The translations under genes and the position numbers were made by a program. DNA of 38,130 nt from Actinomycetota bacterium (GTDB lineage Bacteria; Actinomycetota; CADDZG01; WHSQ01). The notes beneath the pieces were generated by a model that did not search any database, was not told the DNA's origin, and saw nothing but the letters and a program-made list of their open reading frames with translations. This document shows, piece after piece, positions 9,471 through 19,348 of the stretch (positions within the stretch are counted from its first letter, which is position 1; each line of letters starts with the position of its first letter). The DNA lies in NCBI GenBank assembly GCA_030447315.1, contig JAUJPD010000002.1, forward strand, positions 253,526-291,655, written 5' to 3'.

Positions 9471-9479
9471 CTGAATGAA

Positions 9480-10418
9480 CCGGCGCAACCTGAGTACGGC
9501 GAGGAGCACGGAGCGCTACGCCACCAACATCGCTGCAGCAGGGCGCCGACTATCGCCAGACTATACCGCTCCGATCCCAGAGATGGGGTGGTCACCGAGG
9601 TTTCGACGCTGCGGCCGCGGAGGTTCCCGTATCGACCGCCTGACCAGACTGACCCTCTCAGGTGGCGATAGCGGAGCCGTAGTCAATTCCGATGCTCATG
9701 ACATAGGACCCGTTCGGGACGCCCGATGGCCCACTTGAATGTGTCGTCCGGTGCGTCGGGATCACGGTGTCGACAAGGAAGGACTCTTCGGCGTCGCGGC
9801 CTTCGATTAAGACGCTGCCCTCTTCCTTCGCGCAAATCAAAGCCGGATGAACAGTTCGACCTCGGCACAGTCATCGGGTCGAGCTTCGGCCTGTTCTGGC
9901 AGACCTAGCACTGACGGCGGGCCCGGGAAACATCGACCTGTACGGCAACGCCACGCGGCGCATTGACCTTCTGCGAGCACCGGGTCCCCCGCGCCGATCT
10001 TCTCTTCGGCCTCCTCTACCGCGACCACGAGGCCCCAGGTGCACCCCGCGGGGCGTTTGACGGACGGCGACGTCGAAAGGAGACCTGCTCGACTCGTCGG
10101 GACTGAGTTCAATCCTTTGTATCGAGCGTGATCCACCGTCGCGGCGCTGTCGCAAGTTGCTGGGCTCCGCATCGACTCCCGCCCATCTGTGGTGGTTGCG
10201 GCATCGACAGCGGCAAGATGGACACGCAGCGATTGCTCGAGAGGATTGCTTACGTCGGTGTTTGGGTGGAACCTCTCCGGTGTCCATGGCCAAGACGAAG
10301 TAATCGCCACGCCCTCGAATGCGGAAGAGCCTGGAGGGGGGCCACCGGAAAGTCGAGCGCCGACTCGCCTGGCCGAAGCGGAAGGTGCGAGACAACCAAT
10401 GAGGGCGCCGATCAGCAC
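9480..10418 (-). pseudogene. DUF916-type WxL-associated cell-wall protein, frameshifted
   Basis: DUF916 proteins are membrane-anchored surface proteins encoded beside WxL proteins. The family can be pieced together across frames on the minus strand: a signal-like GALIGCLAPSASA near 10400, then GDYFVLAMDTGEV, SNPLEQSLRVHLAAVDAATT near 10240, IQRIELSPDESSRSPFDVAV and RGVHLG near 10060-10020, ARPDDCAEVELFIRL near 9860, then PDAPDDTFKWAIG followed by VPNGSYVMSIGIDYGSA near 9690. This order (beta-sandwich with NPLEQSLRV and ELSPDES, then GVHLG, then a second beta domain) is the DUF916 layout. A hydrophobic run near 9560-9490 ending in LAVLRLRRF would be the C-terminal anchor. The start and end are approximate and there are at least six indels. 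It lies about 90 bases downstream of the WxL gene, probably in the same transcript. Confidence 0.6.
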
Positions 10419-10509
10419 GCCACCGCAGATCGTGCTATGCTGAAGCTGCTGATCTTATCCCCCCGGATAAGGAGTGGCTCGGCTCTGTGCCCCGCTCGTT
10501 CGGATCTAT

Positions 10510-11121
10510 CTACGGACCTGTGGCGAGAGTGACGGTGACGTCGCTGCGGTATGCCTTGGCGTAGGTCTTGGCGTCGACGGTAAGCGTGACGCCATTGGTG
10601 CCGCCGGGCGTGATCGTGTAGCTGCCATCCCGGTGCCGTCTGCTGCAGCGCTGGCGATCTTCACGGCGGTGCCCGCATCAAGGGTGTAAGCACCGGCCGT
10701 CATGGTCGGCGAAGGCCAGCTGGTCGAGTCCTTCTTCGCCACGGTGGCGGTAGCCATCGAGGTGCGACTGGTACCGATGGTCTTGCCACCGGTGACGTAG
10801 CCGCCGGCGCCAGCGTTGAGGTCGAGTCCCACTCCTTGAACTCGGATTGAGCCAATGGTGACGTTCCAGCCCGCTCCGGTGCCCCTGGAGTCGTTGACAT
10901 CGAACGCCGTCATCGTCGCGGTCGTCGACTGACGGTTCCGTTGAGGTGACGCCGGTGAAGTCGCCGATCGCGATCGCTCCCAATGTGGGTCCGAAAGCAG
11001 TGACCGTCACGTTGGTGGCATCGGCCGTCTGGGCCTGCGCCGTCGGTGCCGCTGCCGCGACCGCCAGCGCCGATAATGCAAGCGCAACTCCTACCAGTCT
11101 TCCGTGTCCTCTGAACTCCAT
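10510..11121 (-). pseudogene. WxL-domain surface protein, frameshifted
   Basis: Secreted cell-wall protein of about 200 residues. The start ATG at 11121 follows a near-perfect Shine-Dalgarno. A signal peptide (LVGVALALSALAVAAAAPTAQAQ) is followed by TADATNVTVTAFGPTLGAI in the same frame. After an indel the next frame reads MTAFDVNDSRGTGAGWNVTI, the central WxL block with its G-W-N-V-T core. It goes on with GGYVTGGKTIGTS and AGAYTLDAGTAVKIASAAAD, and after another indel with GSYTITPGGTNGVTLTVDA and YRSDVTVTLATGP before the stop at 10510-10512. The conserved C-terminal SDVTVTL strand fits the WxL fold, which binds peptidoglycan non-covalently. There are at least three indels. Downstream lies the DUF916 gene, its usual partner. 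Confidence 0.68.
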
Positions 11122-11125
11122 GTTG

Positions 11126-11135
11126 CCCCTCCTTT
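11126..11135 (-). promoter_or_regulatory. Ribosome binding site of the WxL gene
   Basis: On the minus strand AAAGGAGGGG lies four to five bases upstream of the ATG at 11121. This near-consensus site fixes the start of the WxL protein, whose reading frame is broken further on. The site itself is unbroken. Confidence 0.75.
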
Positions 11136-11501
11136 CAGTTGTGACGGCCGCATCTGCGGTCCGCCACCGATCCGGCCCACTCGTGTGGGTTTGGCTGCTG
11201 CCACGCAAAGCATCGACCTCGAAAGCCCTCGAAAATATGGCCACAAATGTCTGGATTTTTCGTGAGGCGCCGCGGCTTATAGCGCCGGAACTCGACCGGC
11301 TGACCAGACAGACGATTCGAGCGCGGGCCCTGAAGACGGCCGCAAGTGGCTAGTTAGACGCCTGGATGACTTGTTCCACTCGTCTTGGCGAGATCGCCGC
11401 GACGATCGCACCGACGATGTGATGACCCCTACGGAAGGGGCAGCCCTGCTCCGACGATGATTTTCGCTGGGTTCGACCCCACTCCATCCCTTGCGTTGCC
11501 C

Positions 11502-11530
11502 TTGACAGAGCCCCCACGCAGGGATAAAAC
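11502..11530 (+). promoter_or_regulatory. Sigma-70-type promoter, possible overlapping operator
   Basis: A perfect -35 box TTGACA (11502-11507) is followed after 17 bases by TAAAAC (11525-11530). It faces the kinase gene starting at 11634. An imperfect inverted repeat, CCCTTGCGT at 11488-11496 and ACGCAGGG at 11516-11523, brackets the -35 box and could be an operator. Transcription from here would cover the kinase and response regulator. The remainder of the 500-base divergent region between the WxL and kinase genes shows a small CCCCT...AGGGG hairpin near 11426 and nothing else I can name. Confidence 0.5.
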
Positions 11531-11633
11531 TGGGAAAAGGAACCAACACACCCAAAAGTGTGGCAACTGGGACGTACTTCTCGTCAAGAAAGTGCGGGAG
11601 CCGGGAAGCATCTTCGCAAGGAGGCCACCTCGA

Positions 11634-12934
11634 GTGGAACCTGTGGAGAACGGCACCACCAGCTGGCAACCGTCAGTGCGGATCGTGGCGGTCTACGCCG
11701 GTTTCGCGACGCTCTGGATCGTGGCCTCGGACGCCATCGGCGCTGCCCTCGTAGGGAACGCCGCGCAAGGCACCCCTTTCATATGTGCAAGGGGATCGCC
11801 TTGGTCGTCGCCAGCGCCGGGCTCCTGTGGCTGCTGATCCACCGCACCATCGCCAGCCTCCGTGACGCTCACTACGCTGCCTCTGAGAGCGACAGCCGCC
11901 TTGCGCTCGCCCTCTCCCAGCTGCCCGCCAACATCTGGATGACCGATACGGACCTGAGGTTCTCGTCCGCTGCACGCGGATGGCGACCCCGATCGGCCGA
12001 CCGACCGGACGGTCGATCGGAAAGACGCTGGCCGAGACGGTGGGCACAGAGGACCCGGCGCATCCTGCGATCAAGGCCCACCTCGAGGCGTTGTCCGGCG
12101 CCACAGTTCGCTACGTCGTCGATTGGGAGGGGAACGTTTGATAACACGTCGGGCCTCTTCGAGATGTAAACCGGATCATCGGCTGTGTGGGGTTCGCCCC
12201 CTGGACGTCACGGAGCAAGTTCGTTCCGGAGCCGAGCGCGCAACTGCACTCGCCCGCCTCGAGCGGGTCAATCAGGAGCGGGAAGTTCTCCTCCACCACC
12301 TCGTATGGCCGAAGAAGAGGAGCGGAAGAGGATCGCCGCGGGCATCCACGACGACTCCATCCAGGTGATGACCTCGGCTGGTATGGCCTTGGATCTCCTA
12401 AGCAGCCGTTTGAAGGCGGGGGAGGAGCAGGAGATGGTCGCCAAAGCGCAGGCTCTGGTAACCGGCGCGATCGCGGCTCCGCACGCTCGTCTTCGAGCTG
12501 CGACCTATCGGTCTGGACGAAGGAGGTTTGGGTCCCGCCCTGCGACTTCTGTTGAAGAAAGCAAGTATCGAAGCGGGGTTCGACTTCTCACTCGTCGATG
12601 ACTCGACCGTTGTGGTTCCTTCAGAGAAGGTGCATGTGGTCTACCAGATCGCTCAAGAAGCAATCGTGAACGTGAGGAAGCATTCGAGCGCAGCTCACGT
12701 GGAGGTCCGCCTTACGAACGAGGCCGGCGGGCTAGCCATCTTCATCGACGACGATGGACGCGGCTTCGATCCCGAAACGCCGAGGGCCGCCCGCCACTTC
12801 GGTCTGTCCGACATGCGAGAGCGTGCACTGGTGGGGGGACCTGCACCGTTACCAGCGCATTGGGCTCTGGCACCTCCGTCGACATCAGGGTGCCCGCCGA
12901 GAGCGTTGTGACAGCCTCATCCGGGAGCAGGTGA
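11634..12934 (+). pseudogene. NarL-type sensor histidine kinase (two TM, PAS, HisKA_3-like, HATPase), frameshifted
   Basis: GTG at 11634 has AAGGAGG nine bases upstream. The N-terminus shows two helices, VRIVAVYAGFATLWIVASDA and, after an indel, IALVVASAGLLWLLI. A PAS domain starts at LALALSQLPANIWMTDTDLR. The dimerisation helix is readable as AEEEERKRIAAGIHDDSIQV near 12310-12370, where H in the IHDDSIQ motif is the probable phospho-accepting residue of the HisKA_3 family. The ATPase domain follows: VVYQIAQEAIVNVRKHS (N box), FIDDDGRGFDPE (G1) and FGLSDMRERA. After one more indel the true C-terminus reads SGTSVDIRVPAES, stop at 12932-12934. At least five indels. The response regulator starts seven bases later. 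The layout is like DevS/DosT or LiaS kinases, with a membrane instead of GAF input. Confidence 0.72.
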
Positions 12935-12941
12935 TCTCCAC

Positions 12942-13605
12942 ATGGACAGCGGACCTATCCGCCTCCTGCTGGTCGACGATCACGAGGTCGTGCTGCGTGG
13001 TCTAGCCGAGTTCTTCGGTCCCCAACCCGATCTGCTGGTAGCGGGCCAAGCCCGGGATGGCGCCGGAGGCCCTCTCTTTGTTGGCATCGGCCTCTCCTGA
13101 TGTAGCGATCGTTGATCTGCGGCTGCCCGACATCGACGGCATCACGTTGTGCTGCGAATTGCGGACCAGGCGTCCAGGAACTCGTTTGCCTGATGTTGTC
13201 GTCCTTCGCCGATGAGACCGCCGTCGTTGACGCTGTCCTCGGGGGCGCCGCAGGCTTCCTATTGAAGGACGCCCCCCTGAGCCAGATATCAGAAGCCATC
13301 AGGCAGGTCGCCCGGGGGAGTCCATCATCGATCCGGGCACCACCGCACGTGTCTTGGCGCGACTGAGAACGGACACGTCGACGGTGACCCATCGCCTCAC
13401 CGCCCAGGAACAGCGGGTGCTCCACCTCATAAGCGAGGGTCTCACCAACAGAGAGATCGCCGAGCGACTTTTTCTTGCCGAGCAGACGGTAAAGAACTAC
13501 GTCTCCAATCTGCTGGCGAAGCTCGGAATCGAGCGACGAACCCAAGCCGTCACTTTCTCGAGAGACCTCGAGCACACGGATCCGCCTCCTCGAACGAACA
13601 GGTAG
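12942..13605 (+). pseudogene. NarL/LuxR-family response regulator, frameshifted
   Basis: Cognate regulator of the preceding kinase, starting ATG at 12942. The receiver begins with IRLLLVDDHEVVLRGLAEFF (acidic DD pair seen). After an indel [19 protein letters not shown] holds the phospho-accepting aspartate (VDLRLP). Then [20 protein letters not shown] and [15 protein letters not shown] carry the conserved Lys. After another indel the DNA-binding domain is complete: LTAQEQRVLHLISEGLTNRE then AERLFLAEQTVKNYVSNLL, a classic LuxR helix-turn-helix. It ends at 13605. Two or three indels break it. It probably activates or represses its own operon and nearby genes, by analogy with NarL-type pairs. 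Confidence 0.75.
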
Positions 13606-13713
13606 CAGCCTGTCATTTCGTACTTTCGTACTACGGGATCGGGTACCTCACGGCCCCTACTCCGATCCGGGCTCGCCCCGCATGCTGGCTTTATCCCTAG
13701 GGAAGGAAGCCCA

Positions 13714-14999
13714 GTGGCGACGAACCCGCACGAGAGCAGCCTGAGCGAGCGAGACCCCCAGCCGACTACTTCGCTGGTGCTCTGTGACGACACGCCCGAC
13801 ATCCGAGAGTTCCTCGGCCTCGAGATGGCGCAACATGCCGACCTAACCGTGGTTGGAGAGGCCACGAACGGGATGGAGGCCGTCGAACAGGCCCGACGTC
13901 TTCAACCGGATGTGATGGTCCTTGACCTGGCCATGCCCCTGCTCGATGGATTCGAGGCGCTTCCGCGCATCCTGGCCGTTGCTCCACACACGAAGGTCGT
14001 CGCATTTTCGGGACTGGATCGGAAGAAGGCGGAGCCGTTGGCCATCGCCCAGGGAGCGACCGCCTTCATAGAGAAGGGCGACGCGCTTCATCTGATCGTC
14101 GACAAGATCCGTGAGGTGCGAGGCGCTCTGAGGGGCGCCCACGGCGACGTGGTGGGCTCTTCGGGCATCACCACAGACATCTCCGACCGTCTGCCTGCCG
14201 AACGTGAGGTGGATCGGTCCAGGAGAGAGCTCGAAGACCGCGTCCGCGAGCGGACCGAGGAGCTGGAAGACAGAACGAGACAGCTCGAAGCGAAGACGAA
14301 GCAGCTCGAGGAATCGATGCGAGAGCTAGACGCCTTCGCCTACACGGTCTCGCACGACCTACGGGCTCCTCTCAGGGCGATGGATGGCTTCAGCCGGATC
14401 CTTCTAGACGACTACGTCGGGGACATGGATCCCGCAGCGGCGCGCTACCTCGGATTCATCCGATCCAACGCCCAGGGCATGCAGGACTTGGTCGACGGGC
14501 TCCTGGCTTTCTCGCGCCTCGGGCGCCGGGCGCTTAAACGGGTCGCTCTCTCACCGACCGTTCTGGCCCGGCAAGCGTTGTCCGACCTGGGGCCGCTGAC
14601 AGAGCGAGACGGACTCGAGATCCAGATCGACCCCGATCTCCCGGAGTGTTCTGCGGACCCGACACTGCTGAAGCAGGTCTATGTCAACCTGATCGGCAAT
14701 GCCATCAAGTTCAGCCGTCACACGGCTGAAGGCAGGATCCGCGTCGGAGGCATGCAAGACGGGGAACAGACCGTTTACTCGGTTAGCGACAATGGCGTGG
14801 GGTTCGAGCCCGAGTACGCCGAAAAGATCTTCGGCCTCTTCGAACGCCTCCACCGTGCCGAGGAGTTCGAGGGCACCGGTATCGGTCTGGCGAACGTTCT
14901 CCGTATCGTCGACAAGCACGACGGTCGGATCTGGTGTGAGAGTGAGCCGGACGCAGGGCGACATTCTTCTTCACGATCGGCGAAGTCGGAAGCCGATGA
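13714..14999 (+). CDS. REC-histidine kinase, single frameshift near C-terminus
   Basis: Soluble kinase with an N-terminal receiver. GTG at 13714 follows a purine-rich site (AGGGAAGGAAG). The receiver has acidic C-D-D at 24-26, phospho-acceptor D71 (VMVLDLAMP) and K121. Residues about 160-205 are a long heptad-rich coil (RELEDRVRERTEELEDRTRQ). The HisKA box is FAYTVSHDLRAPLRAM with H214. The ATPase domain shows NLIGNAIKFS (N box), DNGVGFEPE, FGLFERL and GTGIGLANVL. As written the frame runs on to 15165, but after GRIWCESEPDAG an indel near 14955 is evident. In the corrected frame the protein ends [10 protein letters not shown] at 14999, overlapping the next gene by ATGA. This kinase type is typical of phytochrome-like systems using Rcp1-like partners, and one follows directly. 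Confidence 0.85.
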
Positions 15000-15458
15000 C
15001 GGACCCGATACAGATCCTCCTCGTCGAGGACAACCCCAACGACCTGGAGCTCGCCCTCCATGCATTCAGGAAACACAAGCTCGCCAACGGTGTCCACATC
15101 GCCCGAGACGGGGTCGAAGCACTGGACTTCCTATTCAGGAGAGGGATCTACGAGGCGAGGTCTGAGGATTCGGACCCGCAGGTCATCCTGCTCGACCTGA
15201 AGCTCCCAAGGTTGGGGGCTTGAGGTTCTCCAACAGATAAAAGGGAACGGCGCGACACGGCGTGTCCCGGTGGTCGTCTTGACCTCCTCCAACGAGGAGA
15301 GTGATGTGATCGAGAGCTATGACCTGGGGGTCAACAGCTACATAGTCAAGCCCGTCGACTTCGATCAGTTCAGCGAAGCCATCCGTTTGATCGGGTTTTA
15401 CTGGTTGCTCGTCAATAGGCCGCCCGAGCCTGCATCGGAACCGGCCAGGACCGCATGA
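14996..15458 (+). CDS. Single-domain response regulator, Rcp1-like, single frameshift
   Basis: Stand-alone receiver of about 153 residues without an output domain. The frame from ATG 14996 gives [20 protein letters not shown] (acidic pair E11-D12) and VILLDLKLP with phospho-acceptor D67. Near 15215, in the run of G after KLPR, an indel shifts the frame. The next frame continues [24 protein letters not shown] (Thr of the switch) and [12 protein letters not shown] (conserved Lys), ending at 15458. Residues between the Asp and Thr motifs match the long-insert Rcp1/CheY-like subfamily, which takes phosphate from a kinase without binding DNA. Its start overlaps the kinase stop, and its stop overlaps the start of the hybrid kinase. 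It may serve as a phosphate shuttle. Confidence 0.85.
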
Positions 15459-18400
15459 CGAGTCCGGCCGGGTCGATCAGAGTTCTGCTCGTCGAAGACA
15501 ATCACTTCGACGCCGAGTTGATAGAGCACGAGCTGAAAGGCTCTGGCCTCGAAGTCGAACTGATGCGGGTAGGGGACCGCGAGGGGTTCCTGGCAGCCTT
15601 GGAGCCCCTGCCGGACGTGGTTCTGATCGACTACAACTTGCCCGCTTTCGACGTCTTCAGCGCGATGACACTAGTTCGCGAGCAGGGCCACACGATCCCC
15701 TTCATCGTGGTGACCGGCTACTCCGGGGACGAGGTTGCCGCTGAATGCATCAAGCGAGGAGCGGCCGACTACATCCTCAAAGACCAACTGCGTCGACTTC
15801 CCAATGCGGTGACCACCGCCTTGGAACAGCATCATCTCCGAGAGGTCACGAAGCGGGCCGAAGCAGAGATCTTCGCAAGCGAAGCCCTCAAGTTGGCCAT
15901 CCTCGAGTCGGCCCTGGATTGCATCGTAGGGATGGATCCTGAAGGGCGGGTGATCGAGTTCAACCCGGCCGCCGAGAGAGCCTTCGGCTATAGCCGCCAG
16001 GAAGCGATGGGACGAGAGGTTGCAGATCTCATGATCCCCCCCCGCTACCGTGAGCTTCACAGGAAGGGCCTCAGTCACTTCCGCGCCACTGGAGATAGTC
16101 GCGTGCTTGGTCAGAGGATCGAGATCGAAGCGACGAGACGCGACGGCTCCGAGTTCCCGGTAGAGCTCGCCATCACAGAGGTGAGTCTTCCCGACGGCAA
16201 AGTCTTTACTGCGGTCATCCGTGACATCTCTGACAGGCACGAGATGGAGCGGTCCCTTCGAGGAAGCGAGGAGCGATTTCGCTCCCTGGTTCAGAATTCG
16301 CGTGATGTCATCGCCGTGATCGATGAGGACTCGATCTGCCGCTACGTCAGTCCCGCGATGGAGGCGATGACGGGCTTTCGTCCAGAAGAAGTCGAGGGTC
16401 GTGTCGCGCTTGGCCACATCCATCCACAAGATGTCCCTGCGACTGCCGCGGAGCTCGCCTCGATCCTGAGAGCTCCGGACCTGACCACGACTGTGGAGGC
16501 TCGATTCCGTACGAGATCTGGCGCCTACATCTGGATCGAGATCAGAGCGGCCAATCGTTTGCACGACCCGGCTATCCGCGGTGTCGTGCTCAATTATCAC
16601 GACGTGACCCAGAGGAAGATCGCGGCGGATCAGGTGCGACGGAGCGAGCAGTCGCTGGCTCACGCACAGGCGCTGGCCCACATAGGTTCTTTCAGATGGG
16701 ACCCACGATCGGATGCGGTCGAATGGTCCGACGAGCAGTACCGGATCTACGGGCATGAGCCTCAATCCTTCGACGTCACGTACTCAGATTTCCTCGGCGC
16801 CGTGCACCCCGATGATCTAGAGGCTGTGGACGGAGGCAACCGGCAGTGCGCGTCCACGGGCGTGCCATTCGAGTACGAGTTCAGGATCCTGGCCCAAGGC
16901 GAGCAACGTTGGATCCATTCCCATACGAGCGCCACGCTCGAGGACGGAGATATCACCGGGCTGCATGGCACTAATCAAGACGTCACGGACCGACGCGCTG
17001 GTGAGGACGAGCGACTTCAGCTCATCCGCCGTCAGAACGAGCTAGCGGAGCATTCCCGCTTGCTGCTGGAGTCCACGGGGGAGGGGATGTGGGGGGTGGA
17101 TGGCGCCGGCCGCTGCACCTTCATCAATAAGGCCGCGGCCGACGCACTGGGATATGAGCCTGACGAGCTGCTGGGAAAGAACGTGCATGCGGTGGTCCAC
17201 CACACAAGGAAGGACGGATCCGCCTACCCGATCGAGGAGTGTGCCGTCTACCGCGCCGCCACGGCCGGCGTCGAAACAGCCTTCAGCTCGGAGATCCTGT
17301 GGTGTTCCGACGGAACCAGCTTGCCCGTCGAGTTCTCGGCGTTCCCAATATTTAAGGACGGTCGACCGTCGGGTGCCGTCGTCTCATTCAAGGACGTCAG
17401 CGTGCGCATCCACATGGAAGAGGCGCTTCGTTCCAGCGAGGCCTTGTTCCGCGGCGCATTCGGGGCAGCCCCGATGGGGATCGCCCTGATCGACGCGGAC
17501 GCGCATACGTATGTCGACGTTAACAATGCGCTCTGCGACATGTTGGGTTACACGAAAGACGAGCTCTTGCGGTTGGACTGGCTGACGATCACGCATCCGG
17601 AGGACCGGGAAAGAAGCCTCGCGGAGAGTCAGAAACTCAGCTCGGGCCCCGCGGAGGTCGCGTCCCTCACCAAGCGTTACGTCCGCAAAGACGGGGGTGT
17701 GATCCATGTGGAGATCAGCGACGCTATCGTCCGCGATCCCGTGGGCACGGCGCTCTACTTCGTCACCCATGTGGTGGATGTCACAGAACGGTTGCTTGCT
17801 GCTGAGGCTTTGCGTGAGAGCCAGGAACTGCTGCAGGGAGTCATCGACAACTCGCCCGCCATGATCTATGTCAAACGTGCCGATGGCACCTTCCTGCTGG
17901 CGAATGAGAGATTTACGCAGGACTTCGGGCTGCAAGGCGCTTCCGTGCTGGGCAAAACGGTTAACGACCTGCTGCCTCCCGGGACCGCTGCGGTGTGGGA
18001 GCAGCTGGACGAACAGGTTCTCCTGAACGGCAGGCCCTTCGAAGCGGAAGAGCAGATAACCGATCACAAGGGCGAGCTTCGGACCTACCTGTCGGTGCGC
18101 TTCCCGTTGCTCGGCCGAGATGGGGAGGCCTACGCGCTCTGTGGGATATCGACCGACATCAGCGAAAGAGTCAAGGCGGAAGGTGAGCGCTCGCAGCTCG
18201 AAGGGCAGCTGAGACAGGCCTTGAAGATGGAGGCTGTCGGCCGACTCGCAGGCGGCGTGGCACATGACTTCAACAACATCCTCGCCGTCATCCTGAACTA
18301 TGCCGCCTTCATCGGCGAGGAGCTTCCCCCCGATGACCCCCGTTCCGACGATCTTCAAGAGATCGTGAATGCGGGCAAGCGAGCCACGAAGCTCGTACAA

Positions 18401-19348
18401 CAACTCCTTGCATTCTCCCGTAAAGAGGTGATCGAGGAAGAGATAGTTCACCTGAACGACGTCATCGGCGGCCTGACAGAGCTGCTGCGCCGCTCGATCG
18501 GTGAAGACGTCGCCCTACAGATCGAGCTCGAGGAAGAGCTATGGCCGACCAAAGCCGACCCCAACCAGCTAGAGCGGGTTCTCGTCAACCTCGCCGTCAA
18601 CGCCCGGGACGCCATGCCGGGCGGAGGGCGCCTTCTGATTTCCACGAGCAACAGCCAAGTGGAAGAGGGAGAACGTGCCGAGCTCAGCGCCGGTCGCTAC
18701 GTAGAGCTCCGCGTCGCGGACACCGGGACGGGTATGGCAGCTGAGACGGCCGACCGCATCTTCGAACCGTTCTTCACCACGAAGCGTCGTGGCCAGGGAA
18801 CAGGACTCGGTCTGGCTACCGTCTACGGGATCGCGAAGCAATCCCAGGGAGGAGTCTACGCGGATTCGGAGCTGGGGCGTGGTACGTCGTTTTCGGTCTA
18901 CCTCCCGGCTGCGGAAGCGACGACCACGATCCCCGTAGTCGAGGACGCGTCGCCCACGAGGACTCGTGAGGCGGGAACCGTCTTGGTCGTTGAGGACGAC
19001 GCCTCGGTGCGCGAGCTCGTATCTCGGATCCTCACCAAGCAGGGATTCGAAGTCGAGGCCACGGCCTCGGGTCGTTCGGCACTCAATTTCTGCGAAGCCC
19101 ACCCGGGGGACGTCGACCTCCTCTTGACAGACGTGGTGATGCCGGAGATGTCCGGCAGAACGCTGGCCGACGGAGTCTGCGCACTGGCACCAAACGCCAA
19201 GGTTCTTTACATGTCCGGTTACACCGACGAGATCATCGCCCGACGCGGTGTCCTAGAAGAGGGGCAACGTCTGATCAGCAAGCCATTCGACGGAGCGCAG
19301 TTGCTTGCCAGGGTGCGCGAAGTCCTCAGCGAAGGGACTAGATCATGA
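15455..19348 (+). CDS. Large hybrid histidine kinase: REC, about six PAS, HisKA, HATPase, REC
   Basis: 1297 residues, no membrane helix, so a cytosolic multi-input sensor. Residues 1-125 form a receiver with D59 (VVLIDYNLP). About six PAS/PAC modules follow, with rough starts at 145 ([20 protein letters not shown]), 275 ([16 protein letters not shown]), 405 ([16 protein letters not shown]), 535 ([16 protein letters not shown]), 665 ([16 protein letters not shown]) and 795 ([16 protein letters not shown]). The HisKA box is [12 protein letters not shown] with H937. The ATPase domain shows [29 protein letters not shown] and [13 protein letters not shown]-terminal receiver has D1226 ([13 protein letters not shown]) and a conserved Lys (SKPFDG). 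The order is that of blue-light-like and multi-PAS hybrid kinases. The ATG overlaps the previous stop (ATGA), and its own stop overlaps the next gene the same way. Ligands of the PAS domains cannot be read. Confidence 0.93.
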   Translation: MTSPAGSIRVLLVEDNHFDAELIEHELKGSGLEVELMRVGDREGFLAALEPLPDVVLIDYNLPAFDVFSAMTLVREQGHTIPFIVVTGYSGDEVAAECIKRGAADYILKDQLRRLPNAVTTALEQHHLREVTKRAEAEIFASEALKLAILESALDCIVGMDPEGRVIEFNPAAERAFGYSRQEAMGREVADLMIPPRYRELHRKGLSHFRATGDSRVLGQRIEIEATRRDGSEFPVELAITEVSLPDGKVFTAVIRDISDRHEMERSLRGSEERFRSLVQNSRDVIAVIDEDSICRYVSPAMEAMTGFRPEEVEGRVALGHIHPQDVPATAAELASILRAPDLTTTVEARFRTRSGAYIWIEIRAANRLHDPAIRGVVLNYHDVTQRKIAADQVRRSEQSLAHAQALAHIGSFRWDPRSDAVEWSDEQYRIYGHEPQSFDVTYSDFLGAVHPDDLEAVDGGNRQCASTGVPFEYEFRILAQGEQRWIHSHTSATLEDGDITGLHGTNQDVTDRRAGEDERLQLIRRQNELAEHSRLLLESTGEGMWGVDGAGRCTFINKAAADALGYEPDELLGKNVHAVVHHTRKDGSAYPIEECAVYRAATAGVETAFSSEILWCSDGTSLPVEFSAFPIFKDGRPSGAVVSFKDVSVRIHMEEALRSSEALFRGAFGAAPMGIALIDADAHTYVDVNNALCDMLGYTKDELLRLDWLTITHPEDRERSLAESQKLSSGPAEVASLTKRYVRKDGGVIHVEISDAIVRDPVGTALYFVTHVVDVTERLLAAEALRESQELLQGVIDNSPAMIYVKRADGTFLLANERFTQDFGLQGASVLGKTVNDLLPPGTAAVWEQLDEQVLLNGRPFEAEEQITDHKGELRTYLSVRFPLLGRDGEAYALCGISTDISERVKAEGERSQLEGQLRQALKMEAVGRLAGGVAHDFNNILAVILNYAAFIGEELPPDDPRSDDLQEIVNAGKRATKLVQQLLAFSRKEVIEEEIVHLNDVIGGLTELLRRSIGEDVALQIELEEELWPTKADPNQLERVLVNLAVNARDAMPGGGRLLISTSNSQVEEGERAELSAGRYVELRVADTGTGMAAETADRIFEPFFTTKRRGQGTGLGLATVYGIAKQSQGGVYADSELGRGTSFSVYLPAAEATTTIPVVEDASPTRTREAGTVLVVEDDASVRELVSRILTKQGFEVEATASGRSALNFCEAHPGDVDLLLTDVVMPEMSGRTLADGVCALAPNAKVLYMSGYTDEIIARRGVLEEGQRLISKPFDGAQLLARVREVLSEGTRS

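Noticed and set aside
5830-13600. Possibility of a mobile island or prophage explaining the odd segment.
   Set aside because: No integrase, transposase, phage structural gene, terminal repeat or tRNA edge was seen, and the content includes a housekeeping gene (pyrF).
13714-15165. Reading the REC-kinase as a 483-residue protein up to 15165.
   Set aside because: Past residue about 415 it loses family character ([14 protein letters not shown]) and overlaps the single-domain REC gene in another frame; the frame-corrected end at 14999 gives the usual kinase ending and an ATGA overlap.
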